Origin: Rubrobacter sp.
Lineage (GTDB): Bacteria > Actinomycetota > Rubrobacteria > Rubrobacterales > Rubrobacteraceae
Assembly: GCA_016781705.1 (NCBI GenBank)
Contig: JADDPV010000167.1
Coordinates: 1-32,694, forward strand
Length of the DNA stretch: 32,694 bases
Direction of reading: 5' to 3'
The position numbers and the translations under genes are program-made. Below, piece after piece: positions 16,421 to 24,267 of this stretch; position 1 is the stretch's first letter; every line of letters starts with the position of its first letter. Below the pieces are notes generated by a model that saw nothing but the letters and a program-made list of their open reading frames with translations, was not told where the DNA came from and searched no databases.

Positions 16421-17467
16421 TTGGATAAGACCAAGGCGATAGGCGCCGCCGTCTCGCAGATAGAGAAGTCGTTCGGCAAGGGTTCGATCATGCGCATGGG
16501 CGACCGGGGCGTGCAGAGGATCCCCTCCATCTCCACCGGCGCCCTGGCCCTCGACCTCGCCCTGGGGGTCGGCGGCGTGCCCCGGGGCCGCATCGTCGAG
16601 ATCTACGGACCCGAGTCGAGCGGCAAGACCACCCTCGCCTTGCACGTCATCGCCGAGGCCCAAAAGGCCGGCGGCCTCGCCGCGTTCATAGACGCCGAGC
16701 ACGCCATCGACCCTGCCTACGCCGAAAAGATAGGCGTGGACCTCGAGAACCTCTACTTCTCCCAGCCCGACAACGGCGAGCAGGCCCTCGAAATCGCCGA
16801 CATCCTCGTCCGCTCTGGCACCCTCGACGTGGTCGTCGTGGACTCCGTCGCCGCGCTCGTGCCTAGAGCTGAAATAGAGGGTGAGATGGGCGACTCGCAC
16901 GTCGGGCTTCAGGCTCGACTGATGAGTCAGGCTTTGAGGAAGCTGTCGGGGTCGCTCAGCCGGTCGGGGACGACGGCGATCTTCATCAACCAGTTGCGGG
17001 AGAAGATAGGGGTTATGTTCGGCTCACCGGAGACGACGCCGGGTGGGCGTGCTCTGAAGTTCTACTCCAGCGTGCGGTTGGACGTGCGCCGGATCGGGGC
17101 GCTCAAGGCGGGCAACGAGACTGTTGGGAACCAGACGAAGGTGACGGTGCGCAAGAACAAGGTGGCCCCGCCGTTCAAGGAGGTGTTCTTCGACATCATG
17201 TACGGCGAGGGCATCTCCAAAGAGGGGAGCATCCTGGACATCGGGATCGCGCACGGCGTCGTCCAGAAGTCCGGCGCGTGGTTCGCCTACGGCGACGAGA
17301 GGCTCGGCCAGGGCCGCGAGAACGCCAAGCAGTTCCTCAAGGACAACGACGCGGTGCGCGAGCGAATCCTGGACGAGATCCACGACGAGCTCGGCCTGGA
17401 GCGTGCCTCGAACGCCTCCGAGGCGGACGGCCAGGGCGCCGGGGGGCCGGACGAGCGGCCGTTCTAG
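16421..17467 (+). CDS. recA: Recombinase RecA
   Basis: RecA forms filaments on single-stranded DNA, drives strand exchange and triggers LexA self-cleavage. The 348 residues carry the Walker A motif GPESSGKTT at 63-71, the MAW-type helix after it, the Walker B region (LDVVVVDSVAALVP), the DNA-binding L2 region (FINQLREKIGVMFGSPETTPGGRALKFY), and the acidic/glycine-rich tail. The TTG start at 16421 follows GGGAGG at 16410-16415. The codon third positions change from mostly C to mostly G near 16865-16885. Confidence 0.98.
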   Translation: MDKTKAIGAAVSQIEKSFGKGSIMRMGDRGVQRIPSISTGALALDLALGVGGVPRGRIVEIYGPESSGKTTLALHVIAEAQKAGGLAAFIDAEHAIDPAYAEKIGVDLENLYFSQPDNGEQALEIADILVRSGTLDVVVVDSVAALVPRAEIEGEMGDSHVGLQARLMSQALRKLSGSLSRSGTTAIFINQLREKIGVMFGSPETTPGGRALKFYSSVRLDVRRIGALKAGNETVGNQTKVTVRKNKVAPPFKEVFFDIMYGEGISKEGSILDIGIAHGVVQKSGAWFAYGDERLGQGRENAKQFLKDNDAVRERILDEIHDELGLERASNASEADGQGAGGPDERPF

Positions 17468-17488
17468 CCTCAAGGCTCAGCCCCCGGT

Positions 17489-18112
17489 ATGCCCGAGGTG
17501 ACCCGGCTCGTCGAGCGGCGGGGCAGGGCGAAGGTCTTTCTGGACGGCGAGTTCTGGGCCGAGCTCGACGCGTCGGTCGCGGCGGAGCACGGGCTCTCGG
17601 AGGGCGCGGCCTTCACCGAGGAGGAGCTTGGCGCGGCGCGCGCCGCCGGGGAGCGGCCGCTGGCGATGGAGCGGGCGCTGCACGTCCTCGGCTACCGGGC
17701 ACGCTCGGAGGACGAGATGCGGGCCCGGCTCGCGCGGGCCGGCTACGCCGCAGAGACGGTCGCGGGTGTGATCTCGCGCCTCCGGGAGATCGGCTATCTC
17801 GACGACGAGGAGTTTGCCAGGAACGCGGCGCGGGTGAAGGCGCGTAGCAGGTACGGGCCGCGCAGGATCTACGGCGACCTCAGGAAGAAGGGCGTGGGGG
17901 AGGGCCTCGCCCGCGAGGCCGCGGAAGCGCAGTTCTCTGGAGATTCGGAGCTTTCGGCGGCGCAATCGGTCGCCGACCGGCGGTATAATACGCACGAGAG
18001 GTCCGACGCGGTGGCGCGTCGGGTCTACGGTTTCCTGGCGCGCCGGGGCTACTCGGCGGAGGTGTGCGCCGAGGTAGCGAAGGCGTACCGTCCCCGGGGA
18101 ACCGGCCAATAA
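17489..18112 (+). CDS. recX: Regulatory protein RecX
   Basis: RecX binds RecA filaments and limits their extension. The 207 residues contain the tandem three-helix repeats of the family. The signature is in the middle: LHVLGYRARSEDEMRARLARAGY then VISRLREIGYLDDEEFARNAARVKARSRYGPRRIYGDLRKKGV. The N-terminus (about 1-55) is a beta-rich extension. The ATG at 17489 lies 21 bp after recA with no clear ribosome site, so expression probably depends on recA read-through. The recA-recX pairing is widely conserved. A TATAATAC sequence lies inside the gene at 17984-17991. Confidence 0.93.
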   Translation: MPEVTRLVERRGRAKVFLDGEFWAELDASVAAEHGLSEGAAFTEEELGAARAAGERPLAMERALHVLGYRARSEDEMRARLARAGYAAETVAGVISRLREIGYLDDEEFARNAARVKARSRYGPRRIYGDLRKKGVGEGLAREAAEAQFSGDSELSAAQSVADRRYNTHERSDAVARRVYGFLARRGYSAEVCAEVAKAYRPRGTGQ

Positions 18113-18125
18113 AGGAGAACCGCTC

Positions 18126-18153
18126 CGGCCGCGCCTAGAGGGCGGCCGTTTTT
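18126..18153 (+). terminator. Intrinsic terminator between recX and rny
   Basis: CGGCCGC (18126-18132) pairs with GCGGCCG (18142-18148), with two further internal C-G pairs and a TAGA loop. Five T residues follow at 18149-18153. It would end the recA-recX transcript. The rny ribosome site begins at the very next base, so it may also attenuate rny. Confidence 0.7.
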
Positions 18154-18168
18154 GGAGGAAAACCCAAG

Positions 18169-19713
18169 ATGAACGTTTTGTTGCTGATCCTCGGCGCCGT
18201 CGCCGGTCTCGCCGCGGGCGCCGCCGTGGGATATTTCGTCTGCAAGTCCAGGTTGGAGGGGCGCCAGGCCGATGCCCGCGCCGACGCCCGCGCAATCGTC
18301 GAGGACGCCGAACGCCAGGCGCAGACCGCCCGGCGCGAGGCCGAGCTGGCCGCCAAAGAGGCCGCCATAAAGGCCAAAGACGAGGCCGAGGCCGAGATCC
18401 GGGCCCGCCGCGCCGAGCTCGCCCGCGTCGAGCAACGCCTCGACAACCGCGACGCCGCCCTCGACCGCCGAGACTCCGAACTCGACGAGGAGCGCCGCTC
18501 CTTGAGTCGCCGCGACGAGGCCCTGAAGGCCCGCGCCTCCGAGCTCGACGCGCGTGAGGCCGAGCAGATCAAAGCTCTGGAAGAGGTTGCGGGGCTAACG
18601 AGGGCCGAGGCCGAGCGCCGCCTCTTCGATAACCTTGAGCTGGAGCTAGAGGACAGGCTCGGGCGCATGGTGCGGGATAGAACGTTCGAGGCCGAGGAGA
18701 AGGCGGACGCGGAGGCGCGTAGGATCACGGTGCTCACGATGGAGCGTCTCGCCTCCGACCTGACCGCGGACTCCACGGTGAAGGCGATAGCCCTGCCCTC
18801 GGACGACCTCAAGGGCCGGGTCATCGGGCGCGAGGGCCGCAACATCCGGGCCTTCGAGGCCGCGACCGGGGTGGACGTCATCATAGACGACACGCCCGAG
18901 ACGGTGATCATCTCGTGCTTCGACCCGGTCAGGCGCGAGACGGGGCGCTTGGCGATGGAGAGGCTCGTGCAGGATGGGCGCATCCACCCGGGGCGCATCG
19001 AGCAGATCGTCGCCAAGGCGAAAAAGGACGTGGAGAAGGAGATGAAGGCCGCCGGACGCCAGGCGCTCTACGACGCCAAGATACAGGGCGGGATGCACAG
19101 CGACTTGCTCAGGCTTCTCGGCGCGCTTAAGTACCGCACCTCCTACGGCCAGAACGTGCTCGCCCACTCCGTCGAGGTCACCAACCTCTGCGGCATGATG
19201 GCCCAGGAGCTCGGGGCGAACGTGAAAGTGGCACGCCGGGCGGCACTTTTGCACGACGTCGGCAAGGCGGTGGATCACGAGGTCGAGGGGACGCACGCCC
19301 TCATCGGCGGGCGCATGGCGAAGAAGGCCGGCGAGTCGGACGACGTGGTGCGGGGCATAAGCGCCCACCACCACGAGGTCGAGATGGAGACCGTCGAGGA
19401 CGTCCTGGTGGCGACCGCCGACGCCGTCTCCGCCTCCCGCCCCGGCGCCAGGCGCGAGACGACCGAGACGTACATCGAGCGGCTGCGCAGCCTGGAGGAC
19501 ATAGCCCTGAGCCACAGGGGCGTGGACAAGGCGTATGCCATCCAGGCGGGGCGCGAGGTCCGGGTGATGGTCCAGCCGAGCGAGGTGGACGACCGCATCG
19601 CCGCCAAGCTCGCCTTCGACATCTCCAAACAAATAGAGCACGACCTGGAGTACCCCGGCCAGATCAAGGTGACCGTGATCCGCGAGAGCCGCGCGACCGA
19701 GGTCGCCCGCTAA
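18169..19713 (+). CDS. rny: Ribonuclease Y
   Basis: RNase Y is a membrane-anchored endoribonuclease that starts mRNA decay in many Gram-positive bacteria. The 514 residues have an N-terminal transmembrane segment (LLLILGAVAGLAAGAAVGYFV), a long charged coiled coil (about 25-185) rich in Glu, Ala and Arg, a KH domain (GRVIGREGRNIRAFEAATGVDVIIDD, about 215-275), and the catalytic HD domain with His362-Asp363 in LLHDVGKA. The ATG at 18169 follows GGAGG with 10 bases of spacing. The coexistence of RNase Y with RNase J in the same neighbourhood resembles Firmicutes more than Streptomyces or Mycobacterium. Confidence 0.97.
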   Translation: MNVLLLILGAVAGLAAGAAVGYFVCKSRLEGRQADARADARAIVEDAERQAQTARREAELAAKEAAIKAKDEAEAEIRARRAELARVEQRLDNRDAALDRRDSELDEERRSLSRRDEALKARASELDAREAEQIKALEEVAGLTRAEAERRLFDNLELELEDRLGRMVRDRTFEAEEKADAEARRITVLTMERLASDLTADSTVKAIALPSDDLKGRVIGREGRNIRAFEAATGVDVIIDDTPETVIISCFDPVRRETGRLAMERLVQDGRIHPGRIEQIVAKAKKDVEKEMKAAGRQALYDAKIQGGMHSDLLRLLGALKYRTSYGQNVLAHSVEVTNLCGMMAQELGANVKVARRAALLHDVGKAVDHEVEGTHALIGGRMAKKAGESDDVVRGISAHHHEVEMETVEDVLVATADAVSASRPGARRETTETYIERLRSLEDIALSHRGVDKAYAIQAGREVRVMVQPSEVDDRIAAKLAFDISKQIEHDLEYPGQIKVTVIRESRATEVAR

Positions 19714-19724
19714 GGAACCACTAA

Positions 19725-20648
19725 TTGGAAGGCCCGTACAGGGACCTGGGCTCCGGCTTCGCCCGCCTGACCGGCGTCGAGGGGCTCCGCCGCAGCCCCC
19801 GGCGCCTGCGCTGTGTCGAAGACGCCCTCATCGAGCTCCTGCGCAACGCCCGCGACGCCGGCGCGAAGAATGTTTACGTCGCCTCGATCCTGCGGGCACG
19901 CCGCTACCGCTCCGTCACCGTGATCGACGACGGAAACGGTATCCCCGAGACCCACAAGGACCTGGTCTTCGAGCCCGGAGTCACCACCCGCCACCTCCAA
20001 TCCATCGCGGAAGGAGAAGGCTCTCCCCACGGCGCCGGCCTCTCCCTGCACCACATCAAGGCCGCCGCACTCTCCGCAGAGGTCCTCTCCGCGCGCTCGC
20101 CGACCTCCCTACACGTCGTCTTCGACACCAAAACCTTCCCCGAAAGGAGCTTGCAGTCGGGCTCCCGCCCGTCCAAGTCCAACCTCCCCGCCACCCTCGC
20201 CGCCTTCGCCGAAAACCCCAACTCCCCCCGCCTCTATCATGCCTCCCCCGCCCGAATCCTCGCCCGCCTCCTCCACCACCACATAATACAAACGGGCGGC
20301 GCCAGAGGCGGCGGGGGGTTGCGTGAGGCGGCGGAGGCGTTGGGATTGCACGTGTCGTCGAGGACGGCTTTGAGGGTGATATCGGGGGAGATCCCGGCGG
20401 CTGAGGAGGTCCTGGGCTCTCCCCGCCCGGCCAGGGCTGCTTCTGCAGGCAGGGAAGGCCGACGACGAGACGGGGCGGGAGGGCCTATACTCGTGGTTGG
20501 CGACGAGGAGTTGGCGGAGATAGGGGCTGTGCTGCGGCGCGCGGCGAGGGCGAGCTACCTGGACGTGGCGGGCCTCGTCGTCGAAAGGCGGCCTGGGGAG
20601 TGGGTCCTCAAGGCTCGCGTCTACGAACCGGAGGATGAGTATGAGTAG
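19725..20648 (+). CDS. GHKL-fold ATPase of unknown function
   Basis: The N-terminal ~135 residues form a GHKL ATP-binding domain like those of MutL, Hsp90, gyrase B and anti-sigma kinases. The N box is IELLRNARDAGA with catalytic-type Glu37 and Mg-binding Asn41. The G1 box is DDGNGIP (68-74), and a G2-like box is HGAGLSLHHIK (102-112). The TRHLQS segment resembles the MutL TSK loop region. Residues ~140-307 match nothing I recognise: a basic, proline-containing stretch, a small helical segment (LREAAEALGLHVSSRTALRVISG), a low-complexity Gly/Arg linker (about 232-253) and a closing alpha/beta segment. No membrane helix, MutL endonuclease motif or phosphoacceptor His domain is seen. TTG 19725 follows AAGGA. 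It overlaps miaB. A MutL-derived or signalling ATPase is possible. Confidence 0.85.
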   Translation: MEGPYRDLGSGFARLTGVEGLRRSPRRLRCVEDALIELLRNARDAGAKNVYVASILRARRYRSVTVIDDGNGIPETHKDLVFEPGVTTRHLQSIAEGEGSPHGAGLSLHHIKAAALSAEVLSARSPTSLHVVFDTKTFPERSLQSGSRPSKSNLPATLAAFAENPNSPRLYHASPARILARLLHHHIIQTGGARGGGGLREAAEALGLHVSSRTALRVISGEIPAAEEVLGSPRPARAASAGREGRRRDGAGGPILVVGDEELAEIGAVLRRAARASYLDVAGLVVERRPGEWVLKARVYEPEDEYE

Positions 20649-22044
20649 CATCGTTAGTGGCGAAGCGGGCATGAGGAGGACTGGCGGTTCCGCTTCGGCG
20701 GCGCCCATACCCTTGGGCAGGAAACCTGCGGGAGGAGCCTTTCAGGAAGCCTCGGGGGGCGTCTCGGCGTCGAAGAAGACGGCGTGCATCAGGACTTTTG
20801 GGTGCCAGATGAACGTCCACGACTCGGACAGGATGAGGCGCATGATCCGGGACGCCGGTTACGCCGAGGTCCACCGCTACGAAGAGGCCGACCTCGTCGT
20901 TCTCAACACCTGCTACGTGCGCGAGAACGCCGTGGACCGCGTCAAGGGTCACCTCGGCGAGCTGAACCGCCTCAAGAGAGAGGGGCGCGTCAAGAAAGTA
21001 GCCCTCGCCGGCTGCATCGGCGCCGCCGGCGAAGCCACCGAGCTCGAACGCCGCTACGGCATAGACCTCGTACTGGGTACCCATAATACATATGAGCTTG
21101 CGGAGTTCGTGGGGCTACCGGGGATGGAGGAGACGTTCACGCCGGAGTTGCCGGGGACGGAGGGGGAACATGCGGCGTTCGTCACGATAATGACGGGCTG
21201 CAACTACGTTTGCAGCTACTGCATCGTGCCGGCGGTGCGGGGCAGGATGGTGTGCCGCCCGATGGAGAACGTCGTCGAGGAGGTAGAGAGGCTGGTCTCC
21301 TCGGGGACGCGGTACGTGACGCTGCTCGGGCAGACGGTGGACGCGTGGCGGGAGGATGGCAGGCGATTCTGCGACCTGTTGGAGCGCGTCGCGGAGGCGG
21401 CGCCCAGGGTATGGTTCACGACCAGCCACCCGTCCAACATGGAGGACCGGACGCTCAGGCTCATTGGGGAGAAGGCCACGATAGTCCGGAGGTTGCATTT
21501 GCCGGTGCAGTCGGGGTCGGATCGGATGCTGAAGGCGATGCACCGGGGGTATAAATCCGACAGGTACCGGCGCAAGATCGAGGTTTTCCGCGAGGCCGTG
21601 CCGGACGGGACTCTCTCCACGGACATCATCGTCGGGCACCCGGGCGAAACGGAAGAGGACCACGAGGAGACGCTGAGGCTGGTCGCGGACTGCGCCTTCG
21701 ACGCGGCCTACGTATTCAAGTTCTCGCCCAGGCGGGGGACGGAGGCGGCGAGCCTGCCAGGGGCTGTGCCCGAGAAAGTGGCGCAGCGGAGGTTCATGGA
21801 GGTGTTGCGCGCCGTGGAAAGCAACGCTCTCCACAACAACCGGCGCAAGATCGGGTCGGTCCAAGAGATCTACGTCAGGCACGGCCACACGGGTGAGGGT
21901 AAGGCCATCGGCGAGACCTGGAGTGGGCACGCCGTCCACGTCCCGACCGGCGGCGCCGAGCCCGGCCGATACGTTACGGCCAGGATCGAGGGCGCAGGCC
22001 CCCACGTCCTCTACGCCGGAGAGCCTTCAGGCCCGCCGCGATAG
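20641..22044 (+). CDS. miaB: tRNA-2-methylthio-N6-dimethylallyladenosine synthase MiaB
   Basis: MiaB adds the 2-methylthio group to isopentenyladenosine-37 in tRNAs reading UNN codons. The N-terminal MTTase domain holds auxiliary-cluster cysteines Cys55 (TFGCQMN), Cys91 (LNTCYVREN) and Cys125. The radical-SAM triad is CNYVCSYC at 187-194, and a C-terminal TRAM domain ends the protein. I choose ATG 20641 because GGAGG at 20630-20634 then has six-base spacing; ATG 20635 in the same frame abuts the ribosome site. The first ~45 residues are a low-complexity extension rich in Gly, Ala and Ser before the family core. The start overlaps the GHKL ATPase by 8 bp, so the two are co-translated. miaA follows at once. 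Confidence 0.95.
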   Translation: MSSIVSGEAGMRRTGGSASAAPIPLGRKPAGGAFQEASGGVSASKKTACIRTFGCQMNVHDSDRMRRMIRDAGYAEVHRYEEADLVVLNTCYVRENAVDRVKGHLGELNRLKREGRVKKVALAGCIGAAGEATELERRYGIDLVLGTHNTYELAEFVGLPGMEETFTPELPGTEGEHAAFVTIMTGCNYVCSYCIVPAVRGRMVCRPMENVVEEVERLVSSGTRYVTLLGQTVDAWREDGRRFCDLLERVAEAAPRVWFTTSHPSNMEDRTLRLIGEKATIVRRLHLPVQSGSDRMLKAMHRGYKSDRYRRKIEVFREAVPDGTLSTDIIVGHPGETEEDHEETLRLVADCAFDAAYVFKFSPRRGTEAASLPGAVPEKVAQRRFMEVLRAVESNALHNNRRKIGSVQEIYVRHGHTGEGKAIGETWSGHAVHVPTGGAEPGRYVTARIEGAGPHVLYAGEPSGPPR

Positions 22045-22047
22045 ACG

Positions 22048-22980
22048 GTGTCCGGTAAGGCGGGCACGGAGAAGGTAGCCGCCACGGCGCGACGCTCGAC
22101 CAGGAAGAAGGCGCTCATCGTGTGTGGGCCGACGGCGGCCGGCAAGAGCGGGCTCGCCGACGGGTTCGCCGACGGGGTTTCGGAGGCTTTCGGCGTGTGG
22201 GCCCCGGTGCTGGTGGTGGACTCAATGCAGGTCTACCGGGAGATACCCGTGATGACCAACCAGGCCCGCGCACGCCCCGCGGAGATGGTCGGCGTCGTTT
22301 CCGTCGCCGAGGAGTGGACCGTCGCCCGCCACAAGGAGCGCGTCGAGGAGCTGGTCGCGCCACTAGAGATACCCTTCGTCCTCGACGCGGGGACGGGCAT
22401 GTACCTGAACGCCGTCGTGCTCGACGTCCCGCTCGCACCACGGGCGCCGGCCGGGATTCGAGAGGAGGCCAGGAGGCTCGCGGCGGGGGCGGAGAACCCG
22501 CGGCGGGCCGCTCGCGAGGCGGAGCTCGGGATGATGGGGGCGCCCGAGCGTGGTTCGATCTGGTCGGGCGAGCCGCTTTACGACGCCGCTTTCTTCTACG
22601 TGCGACCGCCGAGAGACGTCCTGGACCGCAACATCGCAGCGAGGTCCGCCAAGATCCTGCGCGATGGCGTCGGAGAGGCGCGGGAGTTGCTGCGCCTCTC
22701 CACCTCAGGAGAGCTCGCGCCCAACAACCCGTCCGTACGCGAGGCCGTGGGCGTGAGGGAGATGCTCGCGCTAGTCTCCGGCGACACAACTATCAGGGAG
22801 GCCGAGGACCGCGTAAACGCTCGCACCCGCAGGCTCGCCCGGCGTCAGATGCGTTGGTTCGACAAGCTCGCCCACCGCCTGCCGAGGGACCGCCTCCACG
22901 TCGTGCAGAGCGCCGCCGAGGCAAAGACGGAACACGGTATAAAACACGGTATAATGAAGGCATGGACGAGAAAAGGATAA
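22048..22980 (+). CDS. miaA: tRNA dimethylallyltransferase MiaA (divergent)
   Basis: MiaA prenylates A37 of tRNA to give i6A, the substrate of MiaB encoded just upstream. The P-loop GPTAAGKS (27-34) and the DSMQVYREIPVMTNQ motif (from Asp58) identify the family. The rest is divergent. The usual GGTGLYI strand reads DAGTGMYLNAV, and the region before it (GVVSVAEEWTVARHKERVEEL) lacks the usual His-Leu-Ile-Asp pattern. The C-terminal RxxRRQxRWFDK motif (RRLARRQMRWFDKL) is present. The start is GTG 22048, three bases after miaB, without a clear ribosome site. The 3' end contains tandem repeats that form the hflX promoter and overlaps hflX by 19 bp. Confidence 0.88.
   Translation: MSGKAGTEKVAATARRSTRKKALIVCGPTAAGKSGLADGFADGVSEAFGVWAPVLVVDSMQVYREIPVMTNQARARPAEMVGVVSVAEEWTVARHKERVEELVAPLEIPFVLDAGTGMYLNAVVLDVPLAPRAPAGIREEARRLAAGAENPRRAAREAELGMMGAPERGSIWSGEPLYDAAFFYVRPPRDVLDRNIAARSAKILRDGVGEARELLRLSTSGELAPNNPSVREAVGVREMLALVSGDTTIREAEDRVNARTRRLARRQMRWFDKLAHRLPRDRLHVVQSAAEAKTEHGIKHGIMKAWTRKG
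22931..22954 (+). repeat. Tandem 12-bp repeat at the miaA end with the hflX -10 box
   Basis: AACACGGTATAA occurs twice in immediate succession (22931-22942 and 22943-22954). In miaA it encodes the HGIKHGI residues. Each copy supplies a -10-like box: TATAAA at 22938-22943 and TATAAT at 22950-22955. Confidence 0.75.
22950..22955 (+). promoter_or_regulatory. -10 element of a leaderless hflX transcript
   Basis: A perfect TATAAT ends six bases before the hflX ATG at 22962, so transcription would begin at or next to the ATG. The only upstream purine match, AAGG, is one base from the ATG and cannot be a normal ribosome site. No -35 hexamer is seen. Confidence 0.45.
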
Positions 22981-24260
22981 AGGAGCAGCGCGCGATCCTC
23001 GTCGGGGCGGGCGAGGATAGGCAGATGGGTGAGCTCGGGAGGCTGGCGGAGACGCTCGGCCTGGAGGTGTTGGGCGTAATGGAGCAGGGCCGGCGCGACG
23101 GCGCGGGCTACCTCGGGCGCGGCAAGCGGCGGGAGCTTCGGGAGCTCGTCGAGGAACTCGAGGTCGGCGTGGTGGTCGCGGACGACGAGTTGACGGCTTC
23201 GCAGGCTCGTTTGCTGGAGAAAGAAGCCGGGGCGGCGTTGATCGACCGCACCGCGCTCATCATACGCATCTTCGGGGAGCACGCGCGGGACGCGGCGAGC
23301 CGTCTGGAGGTCGAGCTCGCGGAGCTATCGTACCGGCTGCCCAGGATCAAGGGCGGCGCGGGGGCGTTGAGCCGCCTCGGCGGCGGCGTCGGGGGGGCGC
23401 GCCGCGGACCCGGCGAGCAGCAGCTCGAGTACGATCGCCGTACCATCCGCGAGCGGATGCGCATGATCCGCAAGAAGCTAGAGGACGAGAAGGCCGCCCG
23501 CGCGGTTCGGGGCGCACGCCTCAAGGGAGGCGGCCCGCCCACCGTCGCGCTCGTCGGCTACACCAACGCCGGGAAGACCACGATCCTCAACGCCTTGAGC
23601 GGCGCGAACCGTTCGACCAGAGACCGCCTCTTCGAGACACTCGAGACGACCACGCGCCTCGTGAGCGGCAGCACGGACCACGACGGCCTGGACGGCTCGC
23701 GGCGCCGGCCCGACTTCGTGGTGACGGACACGGTCGGGTTTATCAGGAAGCTCCCGACGCAGCTGGTGCACTCGTTCGCGGCGACGCTGGAGGCGGCCCG
23801 CGACGCGGACGTGCGCGTGATCTGCGCCGACGCGGGCGGGAACCTCGCGGGGCTCTCGGAGGAGCTCGGGTCGGTGACGGGGACGTTAGCCGACGCCGGC
23901 ATCCCCACCGACGACGCCCTGCTATGCCTGAACAAGGTGGACCTGCTCTCGGAAGCGGAGTTGCGGGGCCTGGAGCGGGAGTACCCGCGGGCCGTCAGGA
24001 TCAGCGCGCGCGAGGGCACCGGCGAGGACACCGGCGAAGGGGTCGGGCCGCTTGTAGAGGCGATCTACGCGAAGATCTCCTCGGGGCACGAGCGCGTGGA
24101 GATCCTCATCCCGCACGAGGAGTACGGCGAAGCCGCCCGCCTCTACGGCACGGCGGAGATCCACGCCGAAAAGGTCACCGCCGAGGGGCTCTACATGGAC
24201 GTCACCCTCCCCAGGCGACTCCTCGACCGCTACGCCCGCCACGCCCTCGCCGCGAAATGA
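22962..24260 (+). CDS. hflX: Ribosome-associated GTPase HflX
   Basis: HflX splits stalled or stressed ribosomes. The 432 residues contain the N-terminal HflX domain (about 1-190) with LDRTALI-type motif ALIDRTALIIRIFGEHARDAASRLEVELAEL. The glycine-rich SRLGGGVGGARRGPGEQQLEYDRR segment follows. The G domain has GYTNAGKTT at 199-207, DTVGF (switch II) and NKVD. A short C-terminal domain completes it. The ATG at 22962 lies within the end of miaA. The much longer frame starting at 22122 is the other-frame read-through of miaA and is not coding. A miaA-hflX pair is conserved from enterobacteria to Gram-positives. Confidence 0.95.
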   Translation: MDEKRIKEQRAILVGAGEDRQMGELGRLAETLGLEVLGVMEQGRRDGAGYLGRGKRRELRELVEELEVGVVVADDELTASQARLLEKEAGAALIDRTALIIRIFGEHARDAASRLEVELAELSYRLPRIKGGAGALSRLGGGVGGARRGPGEQQLEYDRRTIRERMRMIRKKLEDEKAARAVRGARLKGGGPPTVALVGYTNAGKTTILNALSGANRSTRDRLFETLETTTRLVSGSTDHDGLDGSRRRPDFVVTDTVGFIRKLPTQLVHSFAATLEAARDADVRVICADAGGNLAGLSEELGSVTGTLADAGIPTDDALLCLNKVDLLSEAELRGLEREYPRAVRISAREGTGEDTGEGVGPLVEAIYAKISSGHERVEILIPHEEYGEAARLYGTAEIHAEKVTAEGLYMDVTLPRRLLDRYARHALAAK

Positions 24261-24267
24261 CCGGAGC

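Noticed and set aside
22122..22961. A 280-residue extension of HflX
   Set aside because: It is the alternative frame of miaA, made of Arg/Gly/Pro-rich low-complexity sequence; HflX homology starts at 22962.
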